Position numbers and translations under genes: made by a program. DNA of 64,000 nt from Bryum argenteum (Eukaryota; Streptophyta; Bryopsida; Bryales; Bryaceae), in NCBI GenBank assembly GCA_037043015.1, contig CM073321.1:35938101-36002100 (forward strand), in the 5' to 3' direction. Below are positions 12,501 through 24,191 of this stretch, in pieces. Positions within the stretch are counted from its first letter, which is position 1; each line of letters opens with the position of its first letter. The notes below the pieces were generated by a model. That model had not been told where the DNA came from. It saw only the letters and a list, made by a program, of their open reading frames with translations, and did not search any database.

Positions 12501-12994
12501 TCCTCTTCCAATCCTATTCGATCCTGAAGATAACCCATTTTGTTATTAATCCATATACGCATTCCGGAATGTATTGACCTTTACAAATATCCACATAATT
12601 GTATCATAGACTACTTTAATACCTCATGTGTAGAGTCCACACCTCCATCGTCATGCCCATCCACGCAAAGAGTCTTGGTAGACGTCCTGATCTGTCTGCT
12701 ACACCCTTCCTCCTCTTCTTTACCTTAGTCCGTCCCCAAACTCTCTGGGACACTGTCAAGGTTGAGTGAGCGCATCTTGATAGTCCGCCTAAATGGCGGT
12801 AGCACATCATCGTCGATCAGTAAATCATACCCATCTGGCTCCCGATCATCGCCGCTTGAGCTTCTCCCATCCCGCTTCCGCAAAGCACTACGTCTCTGTA
12901 CTTTAGAATTGGTGAACTTCGTACCACCCCTCCGCTTCTTCTTTCTCTGACCTATTTTCTTCCCTCTCTCGCTACCGCTAGCGGTTTTGTCCAT
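6555..12994 (-). pseudogene. E2 ParB-like / N6-N4 methyltransferase-like cargo gene
   Basis: About 13 exons, approximate (minus): 12994-12623, 12523-12267, 11217-10900, 10812-10013, 9927-9733, 9648-9451, 9366-9148, 9069-8830, 8741-7950, 7857-7507, 7412-7144, 7068-6884, 6789-6555. The start is the ATG at 12994, before a Lys/Arg-rich, nuclear-signal-like stretch. An acidic N-terminus leads to YFYVYEGNHHIERYH (about 10,130), a ParB/sulfiredoxin-fold signature (D/E-G-x-H-R/H). C-terminally IDLIFADAPENLP stands where DPPY/W (motif IV) is expected. GIVFDWSASTG then SNRHLIAIEPD resembles motif I. The order IV before I is that of beta-class amino-methyltransferases. Both motifs are degenerate, so catalysis is doubtful. 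In-frame stops: 12725 TAA, 10093 TAG, 9231 TGA, 8157 TAG and one near 7988. Some intron phases stay unresolved. Confidence 0.6.
11509..11895. repeat. Two ~150-bp direct repeats in an E2 intron
   Basis: Copies at about 11509-11665 and 11742-11895, each starting near GGCATGGAGACCAAG and ending near CCTCCCAG, differ by scattered substitutions. They lie in the large intron between exons 2 and 3 of the E2 ParB-MTase gene. The open frame across them on the minus strand is a consequence of the duplication. Confidence 0.7.
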
Positions 12995-13492
12995 GCTACT
13001 TGCAATGAGATAAGTTCTCTCACGTTCCACCTAACGAGTCCAAGACTTCTCGCTGCAAATGAAGAGGTCAAACCATGTGATTCAACTCCATTATATAAGT
13101 TCCTCTTTGCGGCTACGAAACCCTAAACAACCAACGCGTATTCCCTAACCCCTGCTATCACGGTGACTGACAATCTAAAATAAGCTAACTTAGGAACGCA
13201 TCTATTAACCAACTAAATTTCTGACAATGACTGTCGCCGTCATTTTACCTTCTACACCTACTTAATTTATCGACAAATCTAATATTTTTTATCGAAAGTA
13301 GTAAATGCAATTTTGTCAGTTCAGATTATTTAAGTATTATAGGTAATGTGCTTTCAAATCATCATGCTCACGATTAAGAGTATTTGGTATCTGTACGTTA
13401 TATTATAATACGTATGCAAACACCGTACACCAACTTCTCGTATTTGAACACTGCAAACGCACCTCAGACTCTCTTTCACCGCGCACTTGCTG
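12995..13492. promoter_or_regulatory. Bidirectional promoter region of E2
   Basis: A 0.5-kb intergenic region lies between the two divergent starts (ATG at 12994, minus; ATG at 13493, plus). It contains AT-rich TATA-like stretches (for example TATATT near 13402). The same divergent layout recurs in E1 (22317-23075). Regulatory role inferred from layout only. Confidence 0.45.
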
Positions 13493-16400
13493 ATGTTGTC
13501 TTCTTCGCTTACGTCTATGATGGCATCCTCCACTCCCTTACCTCCCGCTGCAGACGTCATTGCCATTAGGTCTGGAGACTTAAGTCCCCCCATCTGCATT
13601 CCTCCGGCGGTGGATGGTGTGGCAGAAGTCACTCCGTCTTGGCTAGCAATTCGTTTCGGATTTGATGAGTCCTCTCTCTGGTTAGAGAAACATGTCTTGG
13701 ATCCAAACACTAATCTTGTCCAGTATTCCGTCCTTGTTGAACCAGTCGACCTAGAGAGTAAGTGTAGAATGTATAAGCTACAGCCCAGACTGTATCGACT
13801 GTTCGGCTTGACAGAGTCTGTCATGAACGCCTCCACCGTCCTCCTCACTCCTCGTAGTTCTTCTACCCTCTCCACAGTTGTTCCAGTTCTTGCTCGTGTC
13901 AAGGTCAAACCCGGACTCGAAGTCCGAATCGATATTTCTGATTCATCCGACGATGAAAGAAAAGCGTCCATCCAGTCCCGTCGTCTATCATCGAATCTCC
14001 CTCCCTCCTCGTCCGGTTCTGAACACGGTCTCAGAACCACCCCCTACTCTCTTTCCGCGTCCAAAGTCGTAAAACCCAAATACATTATTTCTTCGCTCCG
14101 TAGACTAGGTAGTATGTCTCGCAACAAAACTATACTAAAAAAAATAGAGTTCCATTCCATTCGTACTGACAGCGTCTCTTTCCTGCCCCCCACTTTCAAC
14201 GGTGATGTGCTGTACATTCTCCCTCCCGTTCTACCAACTACTGCTGTTAAGGTAGCCAAATCTATAGAAGGGATGGACAAAAGATACGACGGTCATGTGT
14301 GGACCAGGACAATGACTACTTACATTAGTAACAACCTCGGTTTGTCTTTCCGCTACTCTAACTGTGTAAATCATCTTCAATGCCACAATGAGAACTGCGG
14401 CTTCTTGCTACAACTTGACCGCAGAGCACAAGTAAATGAGATGGAGTTCAAGGGTTTTACCAAGGACCCCTTCTCGGTCGGCCTCGCGCCTCCTCCTTCC
14501 TCAACACTGGTCCGTAAGATCTGCAAAGAACCTCCCGTTTGTGTTGCTTTATGTCCTGCTAAAATATTCTACGTATTTGGAGAGGAGAGTCAAGAGCGGG
14601 CGTGTGTGCATATCGGTACGCACGAACATCCTGTCAAGGTCGGAGACTATAGATGTGCACGTAAAATAATTGATGAGTTAATAGAGGAGCACGTAGAACG
14701 TAACCCGCAAGCTACCACGTCCAAAATAGTCATGGAGGCAAGCAAGGACTTACTCGGAAACTTGCTTCTCCGTGAAGAAGGTGACCCTGTTACCTCCAAG
14801 CTCACCCTCCTGGAGCTAGAACCTATCTTCGATCAGTGTAAGGAGTTGAACTCTCCGAGCGTCAGGAATCGTATTACCACTTTTAAGCATTTGCGCAGAT
14901 ACGGTGTTCTCGATGGGATCACCAAGCTTTGCGGCTTCAGCAACTGGGCTTACATCCAACGTAACCAATTCCCGGGCCAAGGAGATGAAAGTGACAAAGT
15001 GTTCATTTTCAAGATGTCTGAGGTCGGCCCCGGAAGCGGTGGTGACCTTGTTCGTCGTATGCAGCCCCGAGGCGACCTGTCCCACGCGTGGGTGATGTTC
15101 GACCACGTCAAGCATGTCAAGAACTGGACCACCATGGCGTGCCACGTTTATGACTCAAAAATCTGCCGCATTCTAACTATTGCATGCTGTGATTTCCAGT
15201 CTGAAGACGGAGAAGCTCAGATCGTCTTCTGGAAAAATCTAAACCACGTCATGGGCAGGAACGGAGTGGAAGCGCCGCAATTTCAAGGGTTCATGGCCGA
15301 CAGTGCGCAAGCCAACTAGAACGCTGTGCGGATCAATTACGGCCCCAGTGACCCTAAAGTCCCTATGGAAGGCCGCGAGCGGACTTGCTACTACCATAGA
15401 GAAACACACCAAACAATACATCGTGCACGAGCTGCCGGATCAACATCGACATCTTTGTAAGCAATACAAAGATGCACGCACCATTGCTGAGGCGGAGACA
15501 AGATACTGGAGGATCCGAGCGTGGTGGGCGTCGGCGCCGGCCACCTCCGAAGTTGGATTAGGTCACATCGAACACTGGCTTGCATTCTGGCGCTTCCGAT
15601 ACAGGCAATGGGGTGGCTTCATGGAATTGGTGAGTCCACAGCCACTGCAGCAATTATGTACCGTGCTTTTATATCCAGTAAATCTGTAAATATTATTTAC
15701 TTTTTTATCATAGAATATTCTTTTTTTTAAAGATTACTATAACAACATTTTAAAATCTTTGAAATTTTAAAAATCTATTTTTAGATCAGACTTTTGGTGA
15801 CGATTGTCTAACCTGCTCTGGATATGTGATCAACTTTTTTGTTATTAAGTCAAATGAATTTGAACCTTGCAGGAAAATAAATATTCTACGGAGGAGCTGG
15901 CGGAGATGCCTTCATGTTACCTTGTAGAATCTATCCATAACAAATGGTTACAAGCGTTCGGCAACAAGGGTGGGGACTTGAACGTTGCAGTTGTTGATGA
16001 TTATGTTCGTGCTTTCCTCCAAGTTGTGGGTTACCACGACTTCAACGGAGGTGGTAAGGGTGGTAATGGACCAACATCCGAAGAACTACTATTTCGTGTT
16101 GCCCATAAAGCTCAACAAACCGACGATCCATCAGGCCTCACAAAGGCAGTTGCTGACTATCCAGGAGCTGAAAATATTTGTACCCAAGACGCCCACCTTG
16201 AGGGGGCCGAGGTGTTCGGTTCCAAGAAACGTAAGGCTGATGTTCCAATCGGAGCTGATGATAAAACGCACAGACTTGACACCGTGAGCTACTCACATCC
16301 CCGAATTGGGAGAAGGGTTACCCGAGCCTGTGCAGAAAATCTGAGTACTATCCATGAAGAGGATGAACTTGAGGAGCCACCGACATTACCATCCACTTTT

Positions 16401-17313
16401 GCTAGACTTAGTATTGAACGTGTGACCGCTGTTGAGGAGACTAAAGTAGACGAGAGGCTGTGGCACATTCCTCGTTTGAGGGAGAAATCTGCCAAGGCTT
16501 GTTTGGGTATCATGCGAAAGAGTAAAAAAAGATGTGACTCACGAATTATTCAGAAGGGGAAGGCGACCGCAGCTCCAACTTACACCGGAGTATGGCAACG
16601 CCCTCAAGAGGGGCCAAGAAAAATTGATCAGTTTTTTTTTTTGTGCGGATGATATTGACAGGTGTGTGAAGGGTCATTGTCGCAAGTGGATTGAGCCATT
16701 CTCTCTAAGCCATGATAGACCCCCTATTCCTTCAATATGGCCTGTAAAGATAGGGACTAACCTTACACGTGATGAAATGGAGGCGTTAGAGAATGCGGGC
16801 TTTCGACTACCACAAATAGAACAGCTTCCTACGAACTGCACTTTCAATAATGCTGCCCCACCAAGAGACTTGTCCCATATTCTAGTCCCGGAGAAGCCGG
16901 ACGTGTTCCCTAGGTCAAAAAGATCGAAGAACATGAAACGCATTCCAGCTATGACTTCAAAGCACATGAAGAATATTGAGTCTGCTACCTCAATGCAGGC
17001 CAAAATTCTGAAGGTGACCATGATCCCGCAGCCTAGTTTTGGATGTATCGTAGACTTGGAGTCGGATTCGGATGCAGTTTATAGACTTTTAATTAGTAGA
17101 TTCCCGGATTGCTCATGCCCAGCATTCAAGAAAACAATTTCTTCGTTAGGACGGAGAGATCCATACCGACCGTGCAAGCACCTATACTTCATCACGGTAT
17201 TGGTTTGCAAATTTGATCCGTATGCTGACCTCTTCATCTACGCGGCCACTCTTAGTTTCAATGAGGTGGAGAAGATTCTGGACGGAGAAATCCTAGACCA
17301 TGCTACAGATTAG
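13493..17313 (+). pseudogene. E2 MULE-type transposase with SWIM zinc finger
   Basis: Exon 1 is 13493-15629, the intron 15630-15872 (GTGAGT...GCAG), exon 2 15873-17313; about 1,190 aa. N-terminal half: Cys/His cluster CVNHLQCHNENCGFLL (about 14370-14410), DNA-binding-like. The MULE DDE region has WVMFDHVKHVKNW (first Asp, about 15095), ILTIACCDFQSEDGEA, and QGFMADSAQAN (second Asp, about 15297). C-terminal SWIM finger: DCSCPAFKK then PCKHLYFI (CxCxnCxH, about 17107-17190). Lesions: TAG at 15317, a one-base frame shift near 15400, and a second at a run of 11 T (about 16631) where the E1 copy reads QFFFCNDD. The start is the first ATG; 13517 or 13520 are alternatives. It would cut and paste E1-family elements. 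Confidence 0.75.
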
Positions 17314-17755
17314 AATGCCTTAAATCCCCTCATTTACATACGCCATATGTAAGTCCTATGATTGGGTGTATGTAATATATTTTCACAACTTATTGAATAT
17401 AATTATACCAGTACCTACATGTAAAGCAAACCTTGCCAATTTGTCTAACTTGGAGTACTAATCACTTAGAAATATAACCTTAGAAACCTCTTGACATTAA
17501 CAAATTGTCATTTACTGTCAAGTTCGTAGCTCAAGTCCAACCAAATTCAAGGAATTTAAACCCTATTTTCACGGGTTTGGGTCACTAAATCCACGGTAAT
17601 AGGTCTGGAATATTTGAATATTCTCGAGAATATTCGAGAATAATTCTAGAATAAAAAATATTATACTATTTTAGAAACTTTTTTACTAAAGATACAAAGT
17701 CAGCCCTAAAAAGTCAAAAATCTTACCGCTCACCGCTCACACGGTAGCAACGTCC
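17314..17755. repeat. E2 right subterminal region and terminal inverted repeat
   Basis: No gene. It ends ACCGCTCACCGCTCAC followed by ACGGTAGCAACGTCC, the reverse complement of the left heptamer region. It includes the transposase 3' UTR and several ATATTC/GAATATT inverted motifs near 17610-17645. Confidence 0.65.
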
Positions 17756-19692
17756 GCTTCTCTATGTTTAGCTCCGGTGTAATCGAGTTGAGGCTATAGT
17801 GACGCTCGTTCTGTAAAGAAAAGAGCGATTTATTAGAATAAAGGGAGTCATAGTATTACTTGAATAATGAAAAATGGATTTTAGAAGTAGAGTTCATACC
17901 TCTCGAAGCCATCTCTCTGTCAACTCCGGGTTTGCCACAGCAACTAATTTTGACATTTTCTTATGAAGTGCCTCGACTCTCTGTTTGGTAGCAACTTTCA
18001 TTGCGGTTGCTTTTTCAGCAGCGGACACATTTCCGTCTGATTGCTCCACGAGTTGTTGAACACCCTCATCTGCTGGGAGTCCAAGTTCGTGCTGCAAAAA
18101 AATAGACTCTGTCACTGAAAATGCTATTATTTACCTTTGTTTGTCATTTTAATTAAGTAAATTTCAATGTATCTTGTGCTAAACAAATTGCATACATCGA
18201 TGTACAAAGTATTAATATTAAACGTCACCAGTACTTTTAGTGAAAACATATAAATACCCAAATCAGCAAAGGAGACATCCTCATCCCTAATATAAGCAAG
18301 TGAGCCAATTCACATATAGATCATAACTGGAAGATGAAGTTCGTGAATACATGCAGATTCAATGTATACCACGTCTTTGCATTCTGAGATTTCTTGCACC
18401 TCTTAATCTCCGATGGAGTCAATATATCTTGATACTGTTCAAGTGGCATGAGCCCGTACTTCTGAACTCTAAAGAGGGTGTGAACAAGGTTGGTCTTAAC
18501 GTGAGAGTCTTCAGTATGTCTACAATTATGAATCAAAGAGAGGGCATGAGCATATCATAATAGTAGTGCAATCAAAGTATTTAACATGGAAAAGAATTCA
18601 GATCAAGATATAAAACTTACTTGTTGATGTTATGCATCACTTGCATAACAACACCAATTTTTCCTTTCGTGTCAAGGAGGATGCTGTCCACTGAGTAATG
18701 CCAAGCTTCTTCTTTCTTGTGAAGCCTTTGAATATGATTTAACCAAGCCTGACGTCTATGGTTACCATCACATACGAAGAACATCAAATTCTTGAAACTA
18801 GCCAACTCCGGAACAGACTGAAGAAAGGAATTAAATTCTTCATTTTTGGCACTCCAAATGGGACATCAAGATGCTTCATCAGCTTGAATAACCTCACGTG
18901 TTTTGCCTTCGTCATCTGTTATTGTCACATAGAAAACAGAGGAGCCTTCTCTATAGCCATGGACAAATTCTTGCTCTAAGTTAGCAAGATCAGTTGAGAG
19001 TGTGGGCCTCACCATAGGCATGGCCGACATCCTACATAGGGGAATATTGAACCTTGATGAACTAAAAGGTTGGACTCTCAGTTGATAGATCGTGGTCACG
19101 GAATTCAATTTCTGACGGGATCTGATGTCATCTTCATCTCCGTCAAATGCATCTTTTCGTCAAGCCCCTCTTGACCTCATCTTGACCTTCATCGAATCTA
19201 AATCAATTGCATTCTCTCATGAAGCTTGAATCGATGGTGAAGAATCGTGGTACATCATGGGCGGCGGGGCTCTCTACCTACAAAACAGAGTTCAATATTT
19301 AAATGATGAAGAACAAATCTAGTAGGTATAACTGAGTTGCACAATAATTAACTAAATCAAACTTTTTACGAAATTAATCTCACTAGAATTTACATGACAT
19401 CTACAAACAGAAATGAAAATCATTAGCCAAAACAAAAATCCACTACCAACATTAGAATCTGCCATTGAGATATTGAACTTCACACACTCACCAGGTTATC
19501 GTTCAAAGAGGCCGCGTCTCCACCATCATAGTCTTTCTCACTGTCCATGTGAAGTACCTGAGAAAAATCAATCAATGACTGGTCAATGATTATCTAACTA
19601 ATTCTAACTGGTTACATGTACTTCTAGAAAGTTGAATGAGGCTCTAGATAGGTGAAGGCAATCGATTAATTTTTGTACGTGCCGAGCATGCA

Positions 19693-21073
19693 TCTCGGTA
19701 CCGAGACACATATTTCCAAAACCAGAAAGGGCTGAAATCCTCTACATGAGATACGATGGCCAATGGGACATACCTCCCCATTCTGCTGTTCCAGGCCCAT
19801 CAAAGATGAATTTCTCACGAGGAAGTTACACCCATGGCAATTAGAAGACTAGCGCGACACCCATTTTCAGCTCATTCAGTGGAAAACGAGATATAGCATC
19901 CTCGCTAAGACTGCCGCATTGTCCGCCGAGTACTATCTCGGTACCGAGACACCCACTTAAAGATTGCCGAGCCAACTCTCAAAAACTGCTCACTACTGTC
20001 TCGGTACCGAGACGGGCAATTCGACACATACAACTGATCGATATCTGTGAGAAAGCTCAATTTTCAGTTATCAAGTGCTTTCAGGTTCTATCTACATCGA
20101 CTACTAAGAGTGTCCAATCTAATGTGGATGTCAACCACCTCACGAAACGTAATGCCTCATGATTCATCTAAAGCTAGAACAATTTGCGGTAGTTGGACAC
20201 ATGAATGAAGTAAGACTCCCATCAGGATCACAGGAACCGTCAAGGTACCGTCAGGATCCGGCATTCTTTAAAGGTATTGGCATGAGACACTAATCCTGCT
20301 ATATCTTCTTTTTTGATTGGATGCACTAAAAACTACTTGTGCAGATCTACTATTATTGTGTCGTACTATATATTTGCATGTCTTTCCAGATGACAAACAA
20401 GTGCTACACAGTGGGCTGCGCAAGACAAACAACAAACAGAACAACTCCCCCACATACAAAGATCCTTTTCCTTCCCAAACCATCTACATGGTAGTTTCTA
20501 TTGTAACTCATCGACCCATCGAATAGCTGAATACAAACAACAGCAGGGTCTGTTGAATTGACAGAATATCCACAGAAGAATCAACCCTCACACGCACGCG
20601 GACAGAATATTTTCACACCGAGTAGTATATGCATTCCCACAACCGGTACATTCTTGAATATTCTAACTTCTGACAGGAATATTATCATGTATTGATTTTC
20701 ACTTCGAACGGTCCTTACATTTTCTATTCCATTCTTTTCTATCATTTCCGGATTCTGTATCATTTCCAAAGCTTGTGAAGCAACCAGAAGATCACATATA
20801 TTTCATGTGTACTCTGTCCAAAAAGACCTCTCAAACAGCAGCAGGGAGTGTCTATCCGTGCAGAAGGAGTGACCAGCCGTCCAAAAATTTACTATTGACT
20901 ACTCACGGCTGTCTCGGTACCGAGACAAGAAAAACGGTTGCCACAACGAGTGTGGGGGTGACGACCAGCAAAGAGGGCGCCATCGCTAGTGCCATCGCCA
21001 ACACTGGCGGATTCCGACACATACAACGGCTTTCCAACTCTCAGACAGTGCCATGTGAGTCTCAGTACCGAGA
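19693..21073. repeat. Five dispersed GTCTCGGTACCGAGAC palindromes
   Basis: Core TCTCGGTACCGAGA at 19693-19706, 19936-19949, 19999-20012 and 20912-20925 (full 16-bp GTCTCGGTACCGAGAC for the last two), and TCTCAGTACCGAGA with one mismatch at 21060-21073. All lie in one intron of the E1 ParB-MTase gene. Five 14-16 bp perfect or near-perfect palindromes in 1.4 kb is far above chance. Confidence 0.9.
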
Positions 21074-21299
21074 CAAACATTACGAGATTTACATCTTAAA
21101 ACCCTAAAATTGAACTACAAAAATTTGTGATGATATCGCACCCCACGCATTGCAGAAAGTGTGATGTGCTTGAGCTCTAGCTGCATCTCGTTTATCTGCA
21201 GCAACGGAACGATTAGATGAGTCGGCACTGTCGATCAGAGACCCTGCGCATGTCCTCACATTTTCCACTTCAAAATGCCTGCATCATTACCGAGGCAAT

Positions 21300-21462
21300 A
21301 ACAGCTCACAGCAGTTCACGACAATTCATTCATTGACAGTTCATTCACGGCCTTTCATTCATCGACTATTCATTCACGGCATTTCATTCATCGACAGTTA
21401 TTCACGGCAGTTCATTCCTGGCACTTCATTCATGGGCAGTTCATTCATAGGCGTATTTGGCA
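21300..21462. repeat. TTCATTC minisatellite
   Basis: Degenerate tandem array of roughly 14-15 bp units of the form CAGTTCATTCACGG or CATTTCATTCATCG, about ten units. Same intron as the GTCTCGGTACCGAGAC palindromes. Confidence 0.75.
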
Positions 21463-22316
21463 TTCAAATCTATATCTCAACATGGCTTTAAAAGGGAGAA
21501 ACCTTTTTCACTTTTTGGCTCCATAGCATGAAGCACATGAATATGCTCACCCATTATATAGCCCGGAATTTGGATCAATTTTTGAAATATGAGCAAGAGG
21601 CCCAGTGGGATGTTGTAGTACAATCTGTACATGAGTGAATTGCTGGGCCTGCGATCTAGGGGTGTATGTTTATAGAACTGGCCCAAATCTAGTCGGCTGT
21701 AAGTATTTACCTCTTGCCCATAATTATGTAGATCATTATCCATGTCGTCTTCACAATCGTCTAAAACTTCATCGACACGATCGAATTCTCCCTTCCTACG
21801 CTGAGTCCGCAACAATAATGGATAAGTAATCATGAGCTAAGAACTTGACCTATAAATATGATTTGAATGCAAACAAAAGCTTCACCTATCATGAATGGCA
21901 AAGTACTCAGATCGAATAGATGTCATTACAAAGAATGATTATGGGCCTAAACAGTGTTAATTATCCTACATAAAACATAACATTACAGTTGCAAATAAAA
22001 GAATATCACTAGGATTGAAAATATTCAACACCTCACGACCCCCTTCGTAAATAGGAGTTTCTTCCTCTGTTACTGGAAATAGAACAATGGGAGCAACCGA
22101 TGAGACATCAAATGCCTTCTTCCCTTTGGAACCTCTAATTGTACCTCTAGAAGAATTTCCCCCTTGTCTACCCATCGATTGCCGCAAATTATACGGAGTC
22201 TCGACGTTCTCTCCTGATTCTAACATTTGCATCCTCTCTTTGTGCCTTTGTTTTGCAATAGTCTTCCTCACTTCCCTATCTGCTCTTGCTTTCGCTCTAG
22301 TGATCATCTCTACCAA

Positions 22317-23075
22317 AAACTGAAGTGTACAGACCCTTTATATCTTAGTCAAGTCTAAGAGAGTGTATATTCTGGAGCTGGCCTAATCTTCATAATTCCA
22401 TAGATATATCAAATCAATCTACACTTTTTTAAATCACGAGATATGTATTGTAAGAGTTGACCCAATCTAATGATACACTGAATTTGTCGGCGCTAAGATA
22501 TAATCAAGAATATCTTATTCTACCATGACTTATATTTGGTAACGTGAAAATTGTGACTATTTCCCACTATTGAACAACTTGTCAAGTAATAAATTTATGA
22601 CGGCAGTCACTTAATAATTCATCACAGAGCTATTAAAGACCTTCCTTCTAATCTATAACTGCAGAGCTACTATTTTGCTCTCTGCAGTATTTGTGGCGAC
22701 CGTCATCTTTATCACTTGATTTGCTAATCTATATTGTATCTTCCTTAATTTAAAATGTATGCCAGCAATTGGAGTCTACTAATTTAAAAACACTTAAACA
22801 TCACAAATTTTGCATGTGTATGATACGACCACCTACCAAGCATAGGTTATAGCTTTTCTAGCCGTCTTTTAGCTTAATTACTCTACAAAATCCACTATTA
22901 CCTTCTTAAACTTTGCTTACTATCACATAAATTACAAGTTTACAACGTAATTTCTTCCTTGTTATATATATCTCCTATTCCAATGCTCAGAGTACTTGTT
23001 ATATCAAACGACACTTCAAGTCTTTGAGTAGATGTGTATTGAATTTAGTGATTGAGCGTTACACTGTGGAATACT
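22317..23075. promoter_or_regulatory. Bidirectional promoter region of E1
   Basis: AT-rich intergenic region between the divergent ParB-MTase gene (minus) and transposase (plus, ATG 23076). It corresponds in position to 12995-13492 of E2. TATA-like TATATATATC at about 22964. Role inferred from layout. Confidence 0.4.
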
Positions 23076-24191
23076 ATGGCCTTTCTTTGTGCTAATCATC
23101 ATTCTGTTTTGGTCCTCTTTCCATTAGGCGAAGACCGTCATGCTAAAGTCACTTGTACAACATTAAGTTTGAGATTTAAGTTTAAGTTTAAGTTTCGTGA
23201 GGACACTGTCTTTGTCGAGGAAGAAGTTTTTCACGATGAAACCGGTCTTCTTTCACATGCACAGAGTCAGACCAGAGGAGAAAATCATGTCGGTTCGTTT
23301 TGGGTGCTGAAGCCCGGAAAATACTGTGTTTATGGAGTCTCAGAGTCTGTGTTTGATGGTTCCAGTGAACACCTAGGGAGTCGTCTACTTTTAGCATGGA
23401 GAGACCAAGGTACTGTCTAGACTCAAAATTGAGCCTCGTCTAGAAACAATTTATGAGTTGAGTGATGACTCTGATAGTGAGATTGAAGTTATTCGATTAG
23501 AGAGTGAAGTACAAGGTACCCTACGTCCAAACGTACATTTTAAGGAATCAGCTCCTCTTAATAGTCTTTCTCGTACTCTTGGTCAGTCCTAGGTTGGGAC
23601 AAGTCCTGTTCAAAGTATCATTGATTCATTGATGCGTCTTGGAGCTCTTAAATGATCCAAGAATGTCTTATCTCGAATTAACTTTGATGTAATTAAACTC
23701 CAGCAGGTTGATTACCTCCCCCCTCGTTACAATGGAGATGTTATCTTTGAACTTCCTTCATTAGGTGACTACGGTCAGAACACAAAGGCCAAGCAGCTTC
23801 GTGAAATGGATAGACGGTACGATGGCCATGCTTGGTCTCGTACAATTTCATCAAATATTGTAAATGATCTGAATCTTTTGTCTCGTACGTCTTCTTGTTT
23901 CGGCCACCTCCATTGCGACAACCGTGATTGTGAGTATCTTCGGCGAGACCACAGAACTTCTGATTTGAATGAAACTGAGTGGGATGGATTATCTAAGAAG
24001 GTGTTTGAGGTGGGGTCTATGCCACCCACTCGTTCAACCGTTGTTTGCAAGTCTTGTAATGTCTCCCCGACTTGTGTAGCTATCTACGCTGCCAAGATCT
24101 ACTATTTCACTGCGACACCTCAGATGACAAGAGCTTGTGTGCATTGGGGATGTCACGACCATCCCGTCAAGTGAGGTGATCATTGGGACTT
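23076..24191 (+). pseudogene. E1 MULE-type transposase, N-terminal part
   Basis: From ATG 23076 this aligns with the N-terminal half of the E2 transposase. REMDRRYDGHAWSRT matches EGMDKRYDGHVWTRT. CFGHLHCDNRDCEYL matches the Cys/His cluster, and RACVHWGCHDHPVK matches RACVHIGTHEHPVK. Stops at about 23418, 23590, 23653 and TGA 24172 break it. It is interrupted at 24191 by LTR-a and, 39 bp into the resumed frame (35527-35565), by E3. It continues at 55827. Removing the insertions gives a frame running through GDHWDF, IELTDTLIREQ and VEHTPSATRS, matching E2. Confidence 0.7.

Larger units (their letters stand above)
5548..17755. mobile_element. E2: 12.2-kb Mutator-like element inserted in the E1 ParB-MTase gene
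   Basis: This complete-length copy of the E1 family is 12,208 bp, bounded by a perfect 11-bp duplication. Ends: GAGAAACCACCGGTATGAGC on the left and, reversed, GGACGTTGCTACCGTGTGAG on the right; both lead into GAGCGGTGAGCGGTAA. The right terminus GGACG matches the right end of E1. Genes: a ParB/methyltransferase-like gene (6555-12994, minus) and a SWIM-finger transposase (13493-17313, plus), divergent from a shared 0.5-kb intergenic region. Both carry stops or frame breaks, so this copy looks non-autonomous unless some lesions are assembly errors. It is inserted in its own relative's cargo gene. Confidence 0.88.
17756..22316 (-). pseudogene. E1 ParB/methyltransferase-like gene, 5' part (ParB-like domain)
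   Basis: Exons, approximate (minus): 22316-22034 (basic, RKTIAKQRHKERMQM), 21803-21712 (acidic, DDCEDDMDNDL), 19559-19491, about 19280-18617, 18520-18351, 18104-17890, 17815-17756. The fourth reads NLMFFVCDGNHRRQAW, a cleaner ParB/sulfiredoxin-like signature (DGNHRR) than in E2. It also shares EQEFVHGYREGSSVFY with LENQFNKGYREGDRVMY of E2. A TGA interrupts it near 18866. The next exon (MPLEQYQDILTPSEIKRCKK) matches LEDFKDLISPEDYRICKN of E2. The last continues at 5547 after E2 is removed. Its large intron (19560-21711) holds the palindromes described separately. Confidence 0.55.

Noticed and set aside
13354-14040. 228-aa minus-strand protein
   Set aside because: Lies antisense to the transposase N-terminus and is not conserved in the E1 copy.
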